Source: an uncultured Alphaproteobacteria bacterium (GTDB taxonomy: Bacteria > Pseudomonadota > Alphaproteobacteria > GCA-2731375). From it: 64,000 nt of DNA. The position numbers and the translations under genes are program-made. Under the pieces are notes generated by a model that worked only from the letters and a program-made list of their open reading frames with translations, was not told the origin of the DNA and did not search any database. The stretch lies in NCBI GenBank assembly GCA_951812805.1, contig CATOSZ010000008.1:1-64000 (forward strand), given 5' to 3'. Below, piece by piece: positions 8,995 to 17,828 of this stretch. How positions within the stretch are numbered: position 1 is the first letter of the stretch; every line of letters starts with the position of its first letter.

Positions 8995-9633
8995 TCAATA
9001 CGCCGCCAATATTCCCGGCCACATTTTGTCCGCGAGGGCGCGGTCTTCGGGTCCGGCCATGTCGAGATAGATTTCGGTGGTGGACAGGCTGGCATGGCCG
9101 AGCCATTTCCTGATGCGGGTTTCAGGTATATTGGCGACGGCGGCGTTTACGCCGTAAGCATGGCGCAAGCCCTTGGCACTGGCTTTTTCGCCGTGAAGCC
9201 CGGCCGCCTCCATCACCGCGCGGACCCGCCGCCAGGCCGTTGTGCGCGACATTGGCCATAAATTATCTCGTCCTGCGCCGTGCGGGTTTTCTTGCGCAGC
9301 GGCGATGCCGTGCACGGCGTCGAGCCGGGCGACAAAGTCGGCGGGCACGGGGATTTGCCGGAAATGGCGGTGTTTTTCGGGGCCGCGTTTCTTTAGGCTG
9401 CGCACGACCACGACGGCGTCGGCAAGATCGATATTGAGCGGGGTCAGCGCCAAAGCTTCGCTCGCGCGGCAACCGGTCCAGCAGAGCATTTCGCAATAGG
9501 TCCGCTCGGCCGGATCGGGCAGCACTGTTAGCGACGCGAGAAAGAGTTGCCGCTCGGCGGCGCTCAGATATTTGCGCTCCCCGGCGTAGGTGAACAAGGT
9601 CATGGCCGAGAACGTGCTATTGGTATTCGTCAT
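8995..9633 (-). CDS. Short tyrosine recombinase (FimB/integrase catalytic-domain type)
   Basis: A 212-residue protein consisting almost only of the tyrosine recombinase catalytic domain. Visible active-site residues are Arg56 (GCRASEA), Lys81/82, Arg157 in GLRHAY (a Lys-Gly-Leu-Arg variant of the usual H-x-x-R), His180 (WLGHASLSTT) and Tyr189 (EIYLD). It lacks the long N-terminal core-binding and arm-binding domains of phage integrases, so its size matches FimB/FimE invertases and some plasmid resolvases. AAAGGAG lies 8 bases before the ATG. Two inverted copies of a recombinase-core-like site begin 31 bp upstream, so it probably acts on them. It is transcribed away from the 9927-21038 gene run. 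Confidence 0.88.
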   Translation of the reverse strand: MTNTNSTFSAMTLFTYAGERKYLSAAERQLFLASLTVLPDPAERTYCEMLCWTGCRASEALALTPLNIDLADAVVVVRSLKKRGPEKHRHFRQIPVPADFVARLDAVHGIAAAQENPHGAGRDNLWPMSRTTAWRRVRAVMEAAGLHGEKASAKGLRHAYGVNAAVANIPETRIRKWLGHASLSTTEIYLDMAGPEDRALADKMWPGILAAY

Positions 9634-9663
9634 GGCGGCGGCTCCTTTCCAGGGGTTGCCGAG

Positions 9664-9690
9664 TGAAACAGAATAGACGTTTCTGTTTCA
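9664..9690 (+). repeat. Candidate recombinase core site, copy 1
   Basis: A perfect dyad with 10-bp arms (TGAAACAGAA and its complement TTCTGTTTCA) separated by the 7-bp centre TAGACGT. Two inverted binding arms around a 6-8 bp crossover region is the typical layout of a tyrosine recombinase core site. It lies 31 bp upstream of the recombinase start codon. Confidence 0.7.
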
Positions 9691-9796
9691 TCCCACACAT
9701 TCCTCCCGGATTTCCGCCGATTTTTGACCGGGTTTTCCCGGCTCTTTTCGATCAATTCTGCCTTTAACGTAAGGATTCTCTCAACGAAATCAAGCT
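9691..9796. promoter_or_regulatory. Candidate invertible segment between two inverted sites
   Basis: These 106 bp lie between oppositely oriented copies of the same site, in the divergent region between the recombinase (minus) and the 9927 gene (plus). Recombination between the sites would flip it. It contains a small CCGGG-TTTT-CCCGG hairpin (9728-9741) and AT-rich stretches, but I cannot name a confident -35/-10 pair in either direction. Promoter switching is therefore an inference from layout, not from a recognised promoter. Confidence 0.45.
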
Positions 9797-9821
9797 ATGA
9801 AACAGAAACGTCTATTCTGTT
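9797..9821 (-). repeat. Candidate recombinase core site, copy 2 (inverted)
   Basis: Matches copy 1 in reverse orientation over 25 bases: the left arm TGAAACAGAA and centre ACGTCTA are exact, while the last three bases of the far arm differ. The asymmetric centre shows that the two sites point in opposite directions, the arrangement that gives inversion rather than excision. Confidence 0.7.
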
Positions 9822-9926
9822 GCGGGTATTCGGGAAATATCATCAAAGGGCCGATCTGTAAAGCGGAAGTTTTTCAAGGCCTTAACGGCATGCACCCCGG
9901 CGACGGCAAAATCGGGGCGTGCGGCC

Positions 9927-10190
9927 ATGAGTGAGATCAAGCCCTTTACCGTGAGTCAATTCAAGAACGGGCTGGCGGTTCTCGCGGCCTTCGTCTCTTC
10001 CTTCTTCGGCTATGAGCATGGCGGATGGCCCGGCGCGTTCACGGCGGCCATCATGGCCTTCGGCGGGGTGCATCTGACCTTCGCGGCCATCGCCATCGCC
10101 TGGCGGATCCTCGTGGGCGGGCTCTTGCTGTTGCTCGTCCTGGCGTCGCTCAAGAGCCGTTGGGACTGGCTCGCGAGTCTGGCCCAATGA
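9927..10190 (+). CDS. Small two-span membrane protein, unknown
   Basis: An 87-residue protein with two hydrophobic segments: about residues 15-50 (LAVLAAFVSSFFG, then AAIMAFGGVHLTFAAIAIAW) and 55-75 (ILVGGLLLLLVLASL), with a short charged C-terminus. It is the first plus-strand gene of the integrated element and is translationally coupled to the next gene (ATGA overlap at 10187). No family recognised. Small membrane proteins at this place are common in conjugation and export clusters, but that is context only. Confidence 0.7.
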   Translation: MSEIKPFTVSQFKNGLAVLAAFVSSFFGYEHGGWPGAFTAAIMAFGGVHLTFAAIAIAWRILVGGLLLLLVLASLKSRWDWLASLAQ

Positions 10191-10657
10191 GGCGGCGATC
10201 GACGCGCCGTGCGGTCCCGTCCAAACGGGCAATGCTGGGCCTCGCGGCGTCACTGGCGCTGATTCTATCGGGGCCGGTACCGATCATGCCGGGGACGGCG
10301 TTCGCCCAGGAGGCGCCGCGCTACAGCGTGCAACTCAGGGACCTTTCAGCAGACCGAGAGCGCTTCGTAAACCGCATGGCGGCGCGCGTATCGAAGGATG
10401 CGATTGTCGTCGTCTATTACGGGTCGAACCCGGCGCACATTCACCGTGTTCGCCAGGGCGCGAGCAATGCAAAAGCCGAAGGCTTCCCGGTGCGCGGCAT
10501 GATCCTGGCCAAGGGCGATGAACGCTACACCATCTATGCTGACGGCCTTCCACAGGTGGTTTCAGTCGGGGAGCTGGGCCTCGGGACGATTGCGTGGACC
10601 CGGAATTCGATCCGAAAGGCGTACCTCATCATGCGGAGAAACGCGGCGTCCGACTAG
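10187..10657 (+). CDS. Secreted small protein, unknown
   Basis: A 156-residue protein starting at the ATG that overlaps the upstream stop. A basic N-terminus (MRRRSTRRAVPSKR) and hydrophobic core (LGLAASLALILSG) ending at A-F-A-Q form a signal peptide with likely cleavage near residue 37. The mature part (about 119 residues) is an alpha/beta-looking domain with AIVVVYYG and RYTIYADGLPQVV. No family recognised. Its 3' end overlaps the convergent gene at 10654 by four bases. Confidence 0.75.
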   Translation: MRRRSTRRAVPSKRAMLGLAASLALILSGPVPIMPGTAFAQEAPRYSVQLRDLSADRERFVNRMAARVSKDAIVVVYYGSNPAHIHRVRQGASNAKAEGFPVRGMILAKGDERYTIYADGLPQVVSVGELGLGTIAWTRNSIRKAYLIMRRNAASD

Positions 10658-11637
10658 ACGCTTGCGCCGGGGTCCATGCCCGGCACCTTGCTCAGGGCGA
10701 CGGTTTGGGTGGAATTGTCAGCAGCAGGATCGGCCTTGCGCGCGAACTCCGGCGTGACAGCCGCGGCATTGATAGGTGTGGGCGCGATCTGGTCCGCGGC
10801 GGCTTCGGTGCGGTCGGATGCGAACCATCCATTCGGGTCCTGCGTTGCCTCGGCCAGCCGGGCGGCCTCGTCTTCAGTGAAGCCTGCCGCATTATCCATC
10901 TGTCTTTGCGTTTCGGTGGATGATGCGTCAATGCTTGCCGCATCGGACGCGATCTGCCCGGCGCGGCTCTGCTCCATCTGGCGGGCCAGATCGGGATTGG
11001 CTTCCAGCTCCGCTCGAATATCGCGGTTGACCCGGCCCAAATTCTGCTCGGCATCTCTGCGGTTGGCGTTCGCCTCATTGAGTACAGCCTGCATGACATC
11101 GGGGTCGTTCCGGTCGACCGTGACACCGTGCTTCTCTTCGTAAAGCCGGATCGCCTCATCCAGCGCCCGTTGCTCGTCAGCGCTAAAATCCGGGTCGTCG
11201 CCGTTTTTCAGGGCGTCAAGATATTTGCTGACGGCTTCTTCCTGCGAGGCGAATTTCTCAACCTCGCCCTGCCAGAATTCCTGCTGGTCGTAGAGATCAT
11301 CCATATGCCGCTGAAAAGCCTGCATGGTGATGAACCGGTCCATCGCCGCGCGGCGCTCGCGCTCTTGCCGCTTCCGGCCGCCGCCCCGGGTGCCATGTTC
11401 GCTATTATCCGCCGAACGCGCCACGCGCCCCGTCTCAAGCGACGCGCCCGGATTGCCCTCCGCCCGCGTGATCTCGATATCGCGTTTGATCTGGTCCCGC
11501 TCTCCGACATACGCCACGTTCAGTTCCGCCGCCTCTTCCTCAGGCGTGAGCCGTTCATTGGCGTCAGCACCAGACGCGCCAACCCGCGTTTCACTATTTC
11601 TGTCAGATGGAGTCTTCTCAGTCCCCGTCACGATCAC
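10654..11637 (-). CDS. Hydrophilic helical protein, unknown
   Basis: A 327-residue, strongly acidic and Gln/Arg/Ala-rich protein with no signal peptide or membrane span. The middle (about residues 85-235) is predicted by eye to be coiled coil (RERRAAMDRF, QQEFWQGEVEKFASQEEAV, LEANPDLARQMEQSRAGQ). It is the only gene of the cluster on the minus strand besides the tyrosine recombinase. It could be a structural or cargo protein of the element. No family recognised. Confidence 0.7.
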   Translation of the reverse strand: MIVTGTEKTPSDRNSETRVGASGADANERLTPEEEAAELNVAYVGERDQIKRDIEITRAEGNPGASLETGRVARSADNSEHGTRGGGRKRQERERRAAMDRFITMQAFQRHMDDLYDQQEFWQGEVEKFASQEEAVSKYLDALKNGDDPDFSADEQRALDEAIRLYEEKHGVTVDRNDPDVMQAVLNEANANRRDAEQNLGRVNRDIRAELEANPDLARQMEQSRAGQIASDAASIDASSTETQRQMDNAAGFTEDEAARLAEATQDPNGWFASDRTEAAADQIAPTPINAAAVTPEFARKADPAADNSTQTVALSKVPGMDPGASV

Positions 11638-11897
11638 ACCCGTTTCTTGTTATAGTTCAGCGGCTTGGCAGACCGGACAGGCCCATGAAAGCCTCCCCTT
11701 CGCCAATCCACACCCAATTTATGTATATTTAATTATACATCATGTAATTGCGGAATGTCCATTTTGAGGCAACCGCCAATCGCGTCACACGTCATCCGAC
11801 AGCCGGTTCTCCACTATCACGCGCCAACCACCTGATATGAATGACGAATTTACATGTCAATCTCTCGGGCGTATCATCCGACGTCCAGGACAAACGC
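11638..11897. promoter_or_regulatory. Divergent intergenic region
   Basis: Spacer between the minus-strand gene ending at 11637 and the plus-strand gene starting about 11898. It has an AT-rich patch (around 11720-11745) that probably contains promoters for one or both directions, but I cannot name exact boxes. Confidence 0.4.
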
Positions 11898-12101
11898 ATG
11901 ACCATGAAACTGCCAGACGAACTGAACAACGCTGACGGCGTTTCAGCCCTCACCAACGCCCGCACGCTCGACAACAGCGCCAGCTCGCGCCGTTGGGGCC
12001 GTTCGCGTCAACTTGGTCATGACGAGATCACTAACTACGCGGCCCGCAGCGACGCCGTTGGGACCATAAAACAGGGCTTCGCCGCCCGGACGTGGGAGTA
12101 G
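11898..12101 (+). CDS. Small protein upstream of the Sel1 gene, unknown
   Basis: A 67-residue product if started at 11898 (CCAGGA eight bases upstream), or 86 residues from the ATG at 11841, which has no clear ribosome binding site. It is rich in Ser/Asn/Arg (SSRRWGRSRQ) and without membrane segments. The stop is four bases before the Sel1-repeat ORF, so the two are probably cotranscribed. No family recognised. Confidence 0.55.
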   Translation: MTMKLPDELNNADGVSALTNARTLDNSASSRRWGRSRQLGHDEITNYAARSDAVGTIKQGFAARTWE

Positions 12102-12105
12102 AGAT

Positions 12106-13422
12106 ATGGCACGGCAGCCTGCCCTCGGCGGCCCGGGTTTTCCCGAGGGAGCCGTGTTGGACGCGCTTGGTGGCCCGGATGACCTCGACGCCAGATTCAA
12201 GCTCAAGGAAGATGAAGAAAATGCCCTTCGGGAAAAGGCAAACACTGCGGTCTTGGCCGCATACAGGCATCAAGGCGATGTAAGTCCTGAGGATGCTAAC
12301 AGAATTGGCCGCGCATTTTTGCTAGGCATTGGCTGCGAAAAGGATATGTCCGAAGCATTTTATTGGATTTCGAAAGCTGCCAACCAAAAGAACGCCGACG
12401 CCCAGAATAATCTGGGTGACATGTATGTGCGGGGTCTCGGTGTTTCGCGGGACGACGCTAAGGCCGTGTTCTGGTTCCGCAAGGCTGCCATACAAAAAAA
12501 TGCCAATGCGCAAACTACTCTCGGCCTCATGTATGCGCAGGGTCGCGGCGTTGCGCAGGAAGACGCTGAGGCTGCGTTCTGGTTACACAAGGCTGCCATA
12601 CAAGATGATATCGTCGCCCAGTACTGCCTGGGTATTTTGTATGCGGAAGGTCGCGGTGTTGCGCGGAACGATGAGAAGGCTGTATTCTGGCTCCACAACG
12701 CTGCCCTTGAGAGGTACGCCTTCGCCCAGTACCTTTTGGGGATTATGTTTGCGGAGGGTCGCGGTGTTGCCCAGGACGACGTTGAGGCGGCGTTCTGGTT
12801 CCACAGGGCTGCCAATCAGGGACACGCCAGCGCCTCGGATAGTTTGGATATTATGTTTGCGGAGGGTCGCGGTGTTGCGCAGGAAGACGCTGAGGCTGCG
12901 TGCTGGTATCGCAACGCTACTTACCGTTGGGTAGATATCGACCAGTACGAACTGGATCTCATTTATAAGGATGGTCGCGGTGTTGCACAGAACGATGAGA
13001 AGGATAGAGAGTATTTCGAACTGGATGCTGCCCAAGGGGTTGAGGATGAAGAGCTAGAGCCTAATAAACTTGCAGAAACACAAGAAAATGATGTAAAAGA
13101 AAAGGCAGGTAATACGGGGGTTGTGACCAAAGAAAGGTCAGAACCTGTGAGTGACGAAAAAAAGAAATACACTGTAGATTTGAATGAAGTATTTGATAGA
13201 GCCCATGAAATCTTAGCCAATGCGGTGATGGGTACGCCTGCTGCTGGTGCAGGGTATCAGAAGAAGATTCGATCCAATGTTGGCTTTGACCCCGAGATCG
13301 TGGATTGGCTTAAGACCAAAGAGACTTCTGGCAAACACTTTTCGTATGTTAACTCAATCCTGAAGGCGCTCAAAGAAGCAGAAACAAATACTCCTAATAT
13401 ACAATCCCCCTTCCGACAGTAG
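12106..13422 (+). CDS. Sel1-repeat (TPR-like) protein
   Basis: A 438-residue protein. From about residue 65 to 310 it has seven roughly 36-residue Sel1-like repeats with the pattern LG-x-MYA-x-GRGVAQDDAEAAFWLHKAA. The first 60 residues are unique, and the last 120 are a charged linker followed by a small helical domain (DLNEVFDRAHEILANAV to SILKALKEAE). GGGAG precedes the ATG. Sel1 repeats are protein-protein scaffolds. In a mobile element this could be an effector, immunity or host-interaction factor. The repeats are nearly identical at DNA level, so copy number may vary. No signal peptide is seen. Confidence 0.85.
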   Translation: MARQPALGGPGFPEGAVLDALGGPDDLDARFKLKEDEENALREKANTAVLAAYRHQGDVSPEDANRIGRAFLLGIGCEKDMSEAFYWISKAANQKNADAQNNLGDMYVRGLGVSRDDAKAVFWFRKAAIQKNANAQTTLGLMYAQGRGVAQEDAEAAFWLHKAAIQDDIVAQYCLGILYAEGRGVARNDEKAVFWLHNAALERYAFAQYLLGIMFAEGRGVAQDDVEAAFWFHRAANQGHASASDSLDIMFAEGRGVAQEDAEAACWYRNATYRWVDIDQYELDLIYKDGRGVAQNDEKDREYFELDAAQGVEDEELEPNKLAETQENDVKEKAGNTGVVTKERSEPVSDEKKKYTVDLNEVFDRAHEILANAVMGTPAAGAGYQKKIRSNVGFDPEIVDWLKTKETSGKHFSYVNSILKALKEAETNTPNIQSPFRQ

Positions 13423-13463
13423 GCTTGCACAATCCTATTGACATCAGGATTGTGCAAGCCTAC
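13419..13463 (+). terminator. 18-bp perfect stem-loop at the end of the Sel1 gene
   Basis: Arms 13419-13436 and 13446-13463 are exact complements around a 9-base loop. The Sel1 gene stop codon is inside the left arm. No U-run follows, so it is either a factor-dependent or bidirectional terminator, an mRNA-stabilising hairpin, or a binding/recombination site. Confidence 0.6.
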
Positions 13464-13694
13464 GATGCGCCTCCTCGCTGAAGGAGGAAGCGATGTTCCA
13501 GCCCCCAAAACGACCCCCGACAGCATTGTCACTAGGCTGGCTGGCTCGCTTACCTGCGCCGGAATGCGAGGGGACTCCGATGATCGTTAAGAAAAACTAA
13601 CCGCGTACCGCAAGCACAGTTTGAGCGTAGAGCGCCTGAAAAACGGCCACGGGTGGACTCGGCCTGAATCCGGGCAATGCCAAGGAGACTGATC

Positions 13695-15149
13695 ATGCGC
13701 GATGATGAAGTCGGTCACGGCCATGAAGAGCACGGCAAAACCAACGGCAAGGGCGGCGGCTGGTGGCGGTCTTGGGCCGGACGGCGGGAGCGGGTCGCGG
13801 ACGCGCCTATATATAATGAGTCTGGCGATGAAGCGGCGGCCGGTTCGGATGGCGCCGCCCGGCATGCGGGGAGTGTTCTCGGCACGGCCGGTGCGGCGAT
13901 CACTCTCTATATAGGGAAGCGCCGGGCGCGCAGTGCCGACAAGCGCGCCGGTCTCATGACGCGCATCCGGCACTATGAGGCGAGCGCACCGGCCTTTCCG
14001 ACGGAGAAGGTCGAAAAGGCCCGCGAAGAAGCCACTTCCGCCATTGCCGAAACAGCGGCGGAAATGGTGCGAGGGCTGGACCAACTGCGCGGCCACCGCA
14101 TCGCGGCCTTCACGCATTTTCGGAATATGCAGTCGATCCACGGCACGATCCGCCCGGCCATCGTGCCCGATGTCGTGTTTACGATCTTCTTCGTCATCAT
14201 CGGATTCTTCGTCGAAGGCGCGGCGGCCGGGGCGATGATGAGTATTGACGGCAAGACGGGCGTCCTGCCGGGCCTCGCCTACGGTCTGGCCTTCGCCGGT
14301 GTGAATGTCGCGCTGGCCATGGCCACCGGATTCGTCGCGCGTTGGCTCAATCACCGGGCAATGCCCGGCCCCTATGATCCGGTTGGCAGGCCGAAACGCC
14401 TCGCCGCCGCCGCCGGAGTTGCCGTAGGAATTGGAATTCTCTGCGTTCTGATCTTCGCCGCGATGCGCACGCGCGCGCTCGGCACACATAGCGGCGTGTT
14501 CCAGTTCGAGCAGGTTGGGTTCTGGCAAAGCTTCGACGATTCAATAGCACTCGCCATCCTCGCTCTGGGGCTGGTGGCGTCGTTCATCGGATTTGCCAAA
14601 GGCTATGGCGGCCTGTTCGACCCTATCCCTGGATACGGCCATGCACAGTTGGCCGCCGAGCAGGGCAGCGATGAAAAAGCCGACGAACTGGCTGAGGATG
14701 GTGCGGATGTCATTGAAGACATTGCCGAACGGATTACGGGGCAGATCGAAGATCATTGCCGCACCGCAGCAAAGAGACAGAAGCGCCGCATCAAGACGCA
14801 CCGGAAGCTACTGAAGGCTACGCACCGGCATAACAATTCGGTCGAGCGGTTGCGGACGGACTACCACAGCTATTGCCGACAAGTTCACAGCGGCGCGAGT
14901 TACGTCGCCGGGGGCGATACGTCCGGCGAAGTGCCGCTTGGTGACGAGGATTTCGACCGGGAGCGGATTGACCCGGGCGCGCTGTCTGCGCCCGCCGCCG
15001 ACGCTTTGCCCGAGCAACCGGAAATGCTGCTGAGCGGCCTGGATGCCGCGCGCGAGAGCGCGCTCGCCCGGATCACGGCGGCGCATGTCCGCTTCAAGGC
15101 GGAAGCGCCGAGTTTCATCACCCAGACTCAAGGAGGCCAGACATCATGA
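13695..15149 (+). CDS. Polytopic membrane protein, unknown, mobile-element cluster
   Basis: A 484-residue protein starting at the ATG preceded by AAGGAG (the in-frame ATG at 13677 lacks this). A charged, Gly/His-rich N-terminus precedes a helical region (about 85-150). Hydrophobic segments follow at about 155-175 (VVFTIFFVIIGFF), 190-215, 235-260 (AAGVAVGIGILCVLIFAAM) and 290-310. The C-terminal 170 residues are soluble, helical and basic. It heads an operon with overlapping stop/start codons through the vWA-like gene. The layout suggests an inner-membrane scaffold with a large cytoplasmic tail. No family recognised. Confidence 0.75.
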   Translation: MRDDEVGHGHEEHGKTNGKGGGWWRSWAGRRERVADAPIYNESGDEAAAGSDGAARHAGSVLGTAGAAITLYIGKRRARSADKRAGLMTRIRHYEASAPAFPTEKVEKAREEATSAIAETAAEMVRGLDQLRGHRIAAFTHFRNMQSIHGTIRPAIVPDVVFTIFFVIIGFFVEGAAAGAMMSIDGKTGVLPGLAYGLAFAGVNVALAMATGFVARWLNHRAMPGPYDPVGRPKRLAAAAGVAVGIGILCVLIFAAMRTRALGTHSGVFQFEQVGFWQSFDDSIALAILALGLVASFIGFAKGYGGLFDPIPGYGHAQLAAEQGSDEKADELAEDGADVIEDIAERITGQIEDHCRTAAKRQKRRIKTHRKLLKATHRHNNSVERLRTDYHSYCRQVHSGASYVAGGDTSGEVPLGDEDFDRERIDPGALSAPAADALPEQPEMLLSGLDAARESALARITAAHVRFKAEAPSFITQTQGGQTS

Positions 15150-16021
15150 GTAGACGACGCAGACGGAGCCGGGATAGCGGTGTCAGGCGGGCCCTGATGA
15201 TCACGGCCATGGCGGTGCTGCCACTGAGCGGTATCGGGGCCCTGGGCTGGGGTCTGACAACCCAACTGGACAAGGTCAGCTACGACAAAGTGACCTATTG
15301 CTATCCCCAGGATGGCCAGCACCAGAGCGCGTTCTTCCTGGATGCGAGCTTTACTTCCGGCACCAGTGGTCAGCAGGACCGGGACCTCGCCTCCGAGCTG
15401 ATGCGCACCTTTGACGGCCTGCCGCCCAATGGACGATTGCGGGTGTTTTCGACAGCAAAGGGCGTTGCGTCCTCGACCGGCATTCCCGTCGTCGACATGT
15501 GCGCTCCCCCCGCCACGCCGGAGGAACAGGCGCGGATTGGGGCGGACGAGGAAACCCGCCCACGGCTGATACGCATCAAGGGCGTGGCCAGAGCGGCCTT
15601 TGCTTCAAAGGTCCAGGCGCACCTGGCCGTGATCAAGGATGAGGCCAAGGGTGCGATCGATAGCCCCGTGCTGGAGCAAATCCGGGCGATCAGTAGGTTC
15701 CCGTTCGAGGCGCCCCTCAAGCATCTTGTCGTCTTCACGGACGGGATTCAAAACTCGGATCTGCGGCAATTCTGCCGGGTAAAGGGCCACTTGCCCAGCT
15801 TTGCCAAGTTCGCGAAACAACCGGACTATGAACTGGTGAAGCCGCGTTCACTTGACGGCGTACGCGTTGACATCCTGCTCGTCGAAAACTCCCGCCTGCC
15901 TTCGTCGATCTACCCGTTTTGCACCAATCGTGAAATCCGCACCTGGTGGCCCGAGTTCTTTAAGGCGGCGGGCGCAAACGTCGAGCCGCTGACGCGCATT
16001 CGTTTCGGCGGTGTGGGCTGA
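15146..16021 (+). CDS. Membrane-anchored vWA-like protein, unknown
   Basis: A 291-residue protein whose ATG overlaps the previous stop. A basic N-terminus (MSRRRRRSRD) and one hydrophobic span (residues 15-37) anchor a periplasmic domain. That domain has D-A-S-F-T (about residue 67) after a hydrophobic strand and V-V-F-T-D-G later, which together look like the D-x-S-x-S/T and T-D-G metal-site motifs of von Willebrand A folds. Four Cys outside may form disulfides. Sitting between a polytopic membrane protein and a VirD4-type ATPase, it may be part of an envelope complex. The fold call is from motifs only. Confidence 0.65.
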   Translation: MSRRRRRSRDSGVRRALMITAMAVLPLSGIGALGWGLTTQLDKVSYDKVTYCYPQDGQHQSAFFLDASFTSGTSGQQDRDLASELMRTFDGLPPNGRLRVFSTAKGVASSTGIPVVDMCAPPATPEEQARIGADEETRPRLIRIKGVARAAFASKVQAHLAVIKDEAKGAIDSPVLEQIRAISRFPFEAPLKHLVVFTDGIQNSDLRQFCRVKGHLPSFAKFAKQPDYELVKPRSLDGVRVDILLVENSRLPSSIYPFCTNREIRTWWPEFFKAAGANVEPLTRIRFGGVG

Positions 16022-16031
16022 AACAAGCATC

Positions 16032-17828
16032 ATGAGGCAGGAACAGAACCAAAGACGCGGGGGGCGGATTATCCCGGCCCTCGTGGTCGGCGGCGGGGCG
16101 TATTACGCCTATGACTTTGCCGGACCGCTGTTTCTCGGCGGTCAGGTCAACATGCTGGCCGCCGCCGCCGCGCTGGTTCTGGCCGTGGCCGCCTTAAGCT
16201 TCCTGTCCTCAATCTTCTTCCTGTTGGGCGAGGCGGCGCATCGATGGCGCGCGCTCACGCCGACGGGCCGCAAAGGCACGTCCGGGTGGGTGAGGAGCCT
16301 GCGGGAAATCAAACACGAGCTGATAGCTGAGGGAACGGGCCCTTACTGGGGCGTTCTGAACGGCAAGCCCATCTTCTCGGACTTTTCCAGCTCTGCGCTT
16401 ATATTAGGGCCAAGTGGTGTTGGCAAGGGCGTTAAGCTCGTCATCATGATGATTTTGTGCATTAGAGAGAGCAAAGTCATCATTGATTTCAAATCAGAGT
16501 TGATCGTCATGTTGCGCCCCATTCTAGAGGCGCGCGGCGAGATTGTACGCTGTATCGATTTTGGCAATCTCTGGCCCGACCTGGTCGGACCAACCGACAG
16601 TTATAATTACCTTAATATACTCGCAGATGACTTTAACAGAGAGGGCGGTCTGTACGACATTACCGACAATGCCGACGAGATGGCGCAGCAATTGCTTCCA
16701 GCGGCAGCGGACGACAAGCGCCATCAGAATAGTTACTTCGACATTGGCAGCGTCGATCTGCTGGCCTGGGCCTTCCAGTATATTGTCCTGGTGCTGGGCT
16801 ATACCGGCACGCTTGGCGATGTGCTCGACCTTCTCTTTAGCCGTGAGAAGTGCCTGCATGCGGCACTGTGGGCTTGCGGGCGTCTGGAAATCGATGATCC
16901 CGGGTCGGGCGATGCTCCGGCCTATGCCGATCCGATGCCAATCGAAGAATCATCCTGGGTTCACGTCCACGAGACGGACGAGGTGGAGCGCTATATTCAG
17001 TATTTCCGGGGGGTTTCACTGTCTGTTGCCGAACTGATCGAGGCCACGGACTCCAAAAGTTTCGATAGCTTCAACTCGGGCGCGCGGCAGGTCCTCAAGA
17101 GCTTCAACACCACCACCCGCGTTCACCAGCGCACGCAAACCACTACGGTTCGATTTTCTGAACTCAAAGAAGGGGACACGCCGGTCACGGTCTTCATCCT
17201 GGGTGCTCCGAACAAACTTAACGCCCAGCGGAAACCTATTTCTTTGCTTCAGTGGTGCATGTTCAAGGAATTCAAACAGCATAAAAGCATGAATCGGCGC
17301 AAGGTCTATATGATTGCCGACGAGGCAACCAATTTTAAAATTTTGGATATTGGCACTTTGGTAACGTGGATCAGATCGACCGGTCTTCGTTTAATTATTG
17401 TGATTCAGGCTCTAAAGGCTTTTACAAAGACGTACTCAGATGAAGATCTTGAAATTCTAATGTCCGAAACTGAAATCAAAATTTTCCCGCCGGGCCAGAC
17501 AGAATTGAGGACACGGGAGCTGGTTGAAAAGCTTCTTGGCGAGCAAAGCATCATCGCCCGCAACAACAAAGGAGACCGGGAAAAGAGTTTCTCCGGTCTC
17601 ACGGGATATGACTATCAGGAAGAAGGACGGCCTTTAATGAATGCCGATGAAATAAGGCGCACGGGAAAAGGTATCTTATTCCTGCGAAAGAACAAGCCGA
17701 TCCCTGTAGATTTGCCCAAAGTCTCGGGGATTGAGCCTTATCGTAGAATCCTCGGGATCAACCCGTATTTCGGCAAGCCGTTTCTGACGAAAGTGGTCTT
17801 GCGCCTGCGGCGGAAGGATGTGCCATGA
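16032..17828 (+). CDS. VirD4/TraG-type coupling ATPase
   Basis: A 598-residue protein with two N-terminal membrane spans (about residues 13-35 and 40-65) and a large cytoplasmic ATPase. Walker A is GPSGVGKG at 126-133 and Walker B is KVYMIADEA near 430, with the surrounding ILDIGTLVTWIRSTGLRLIIVIQAL typical of TraG/VirD4 proteins, including the conserved Gln in the IQAL motif. Type IV coupling proteins bring DNA or protein substrates to a secretion channel. No relaxase or VirB genes are visible here, so either they lie outside, the element is mobilised by another system, or this is a specialised use. The first in-frame ATG (16011) overlaps the previous gene; 16032 is preferred. Confidence 0.88.
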   Translation: MRQEQNQRRGGRIIPALVVGGGAYYAYDFAGPLFLGGQVNMLAAAAALVLAVAALSFLSSIFFLLGEAAHRWRALTPTGRKGTSGWVRSLREIKHELIAEGTGPYWGVLNGKPIFSDFSSSALILGPSGVGKGVKLVIMMILCIRESKVIIDFKSELIVMLRPILEARGEIVRCIDFGNLWPDLVGPTDSYNYLNILADDFNREGGLYDITDNADEMAQQLLPAAADDKRHQNSYFDIGSVDLLAWAFQYIVLVLGYTGTLGDVLDLLFSREKCLHAALWACGRLEIDDPGSGDAPAYADPMPIEESSWVHVHETDEVERYIQYFRGVSLSVAELIEATDSKSFDSFNSGARQVLKSFNTTTRVHQRTQTTTVRFSELKEGDTPVTVFILGAPNKLNAQRKPISLLQWCMFKEFKQHKSMNRRKVYMIADEATNFKILDIGTLVTWIRSTGLRLIIVIQALKAFTKTYSDEDLEILMSETEIKIFPPGQTELRTRELVEKLLGEQSIIARNNKGDREKSFSGLTGYDYQEEGRPLMNADEIRRTGKGILFLRKNKPIPVDLPKVSGIEPYRRILGINPYFGKPFLTKVVLRLRRKDVP

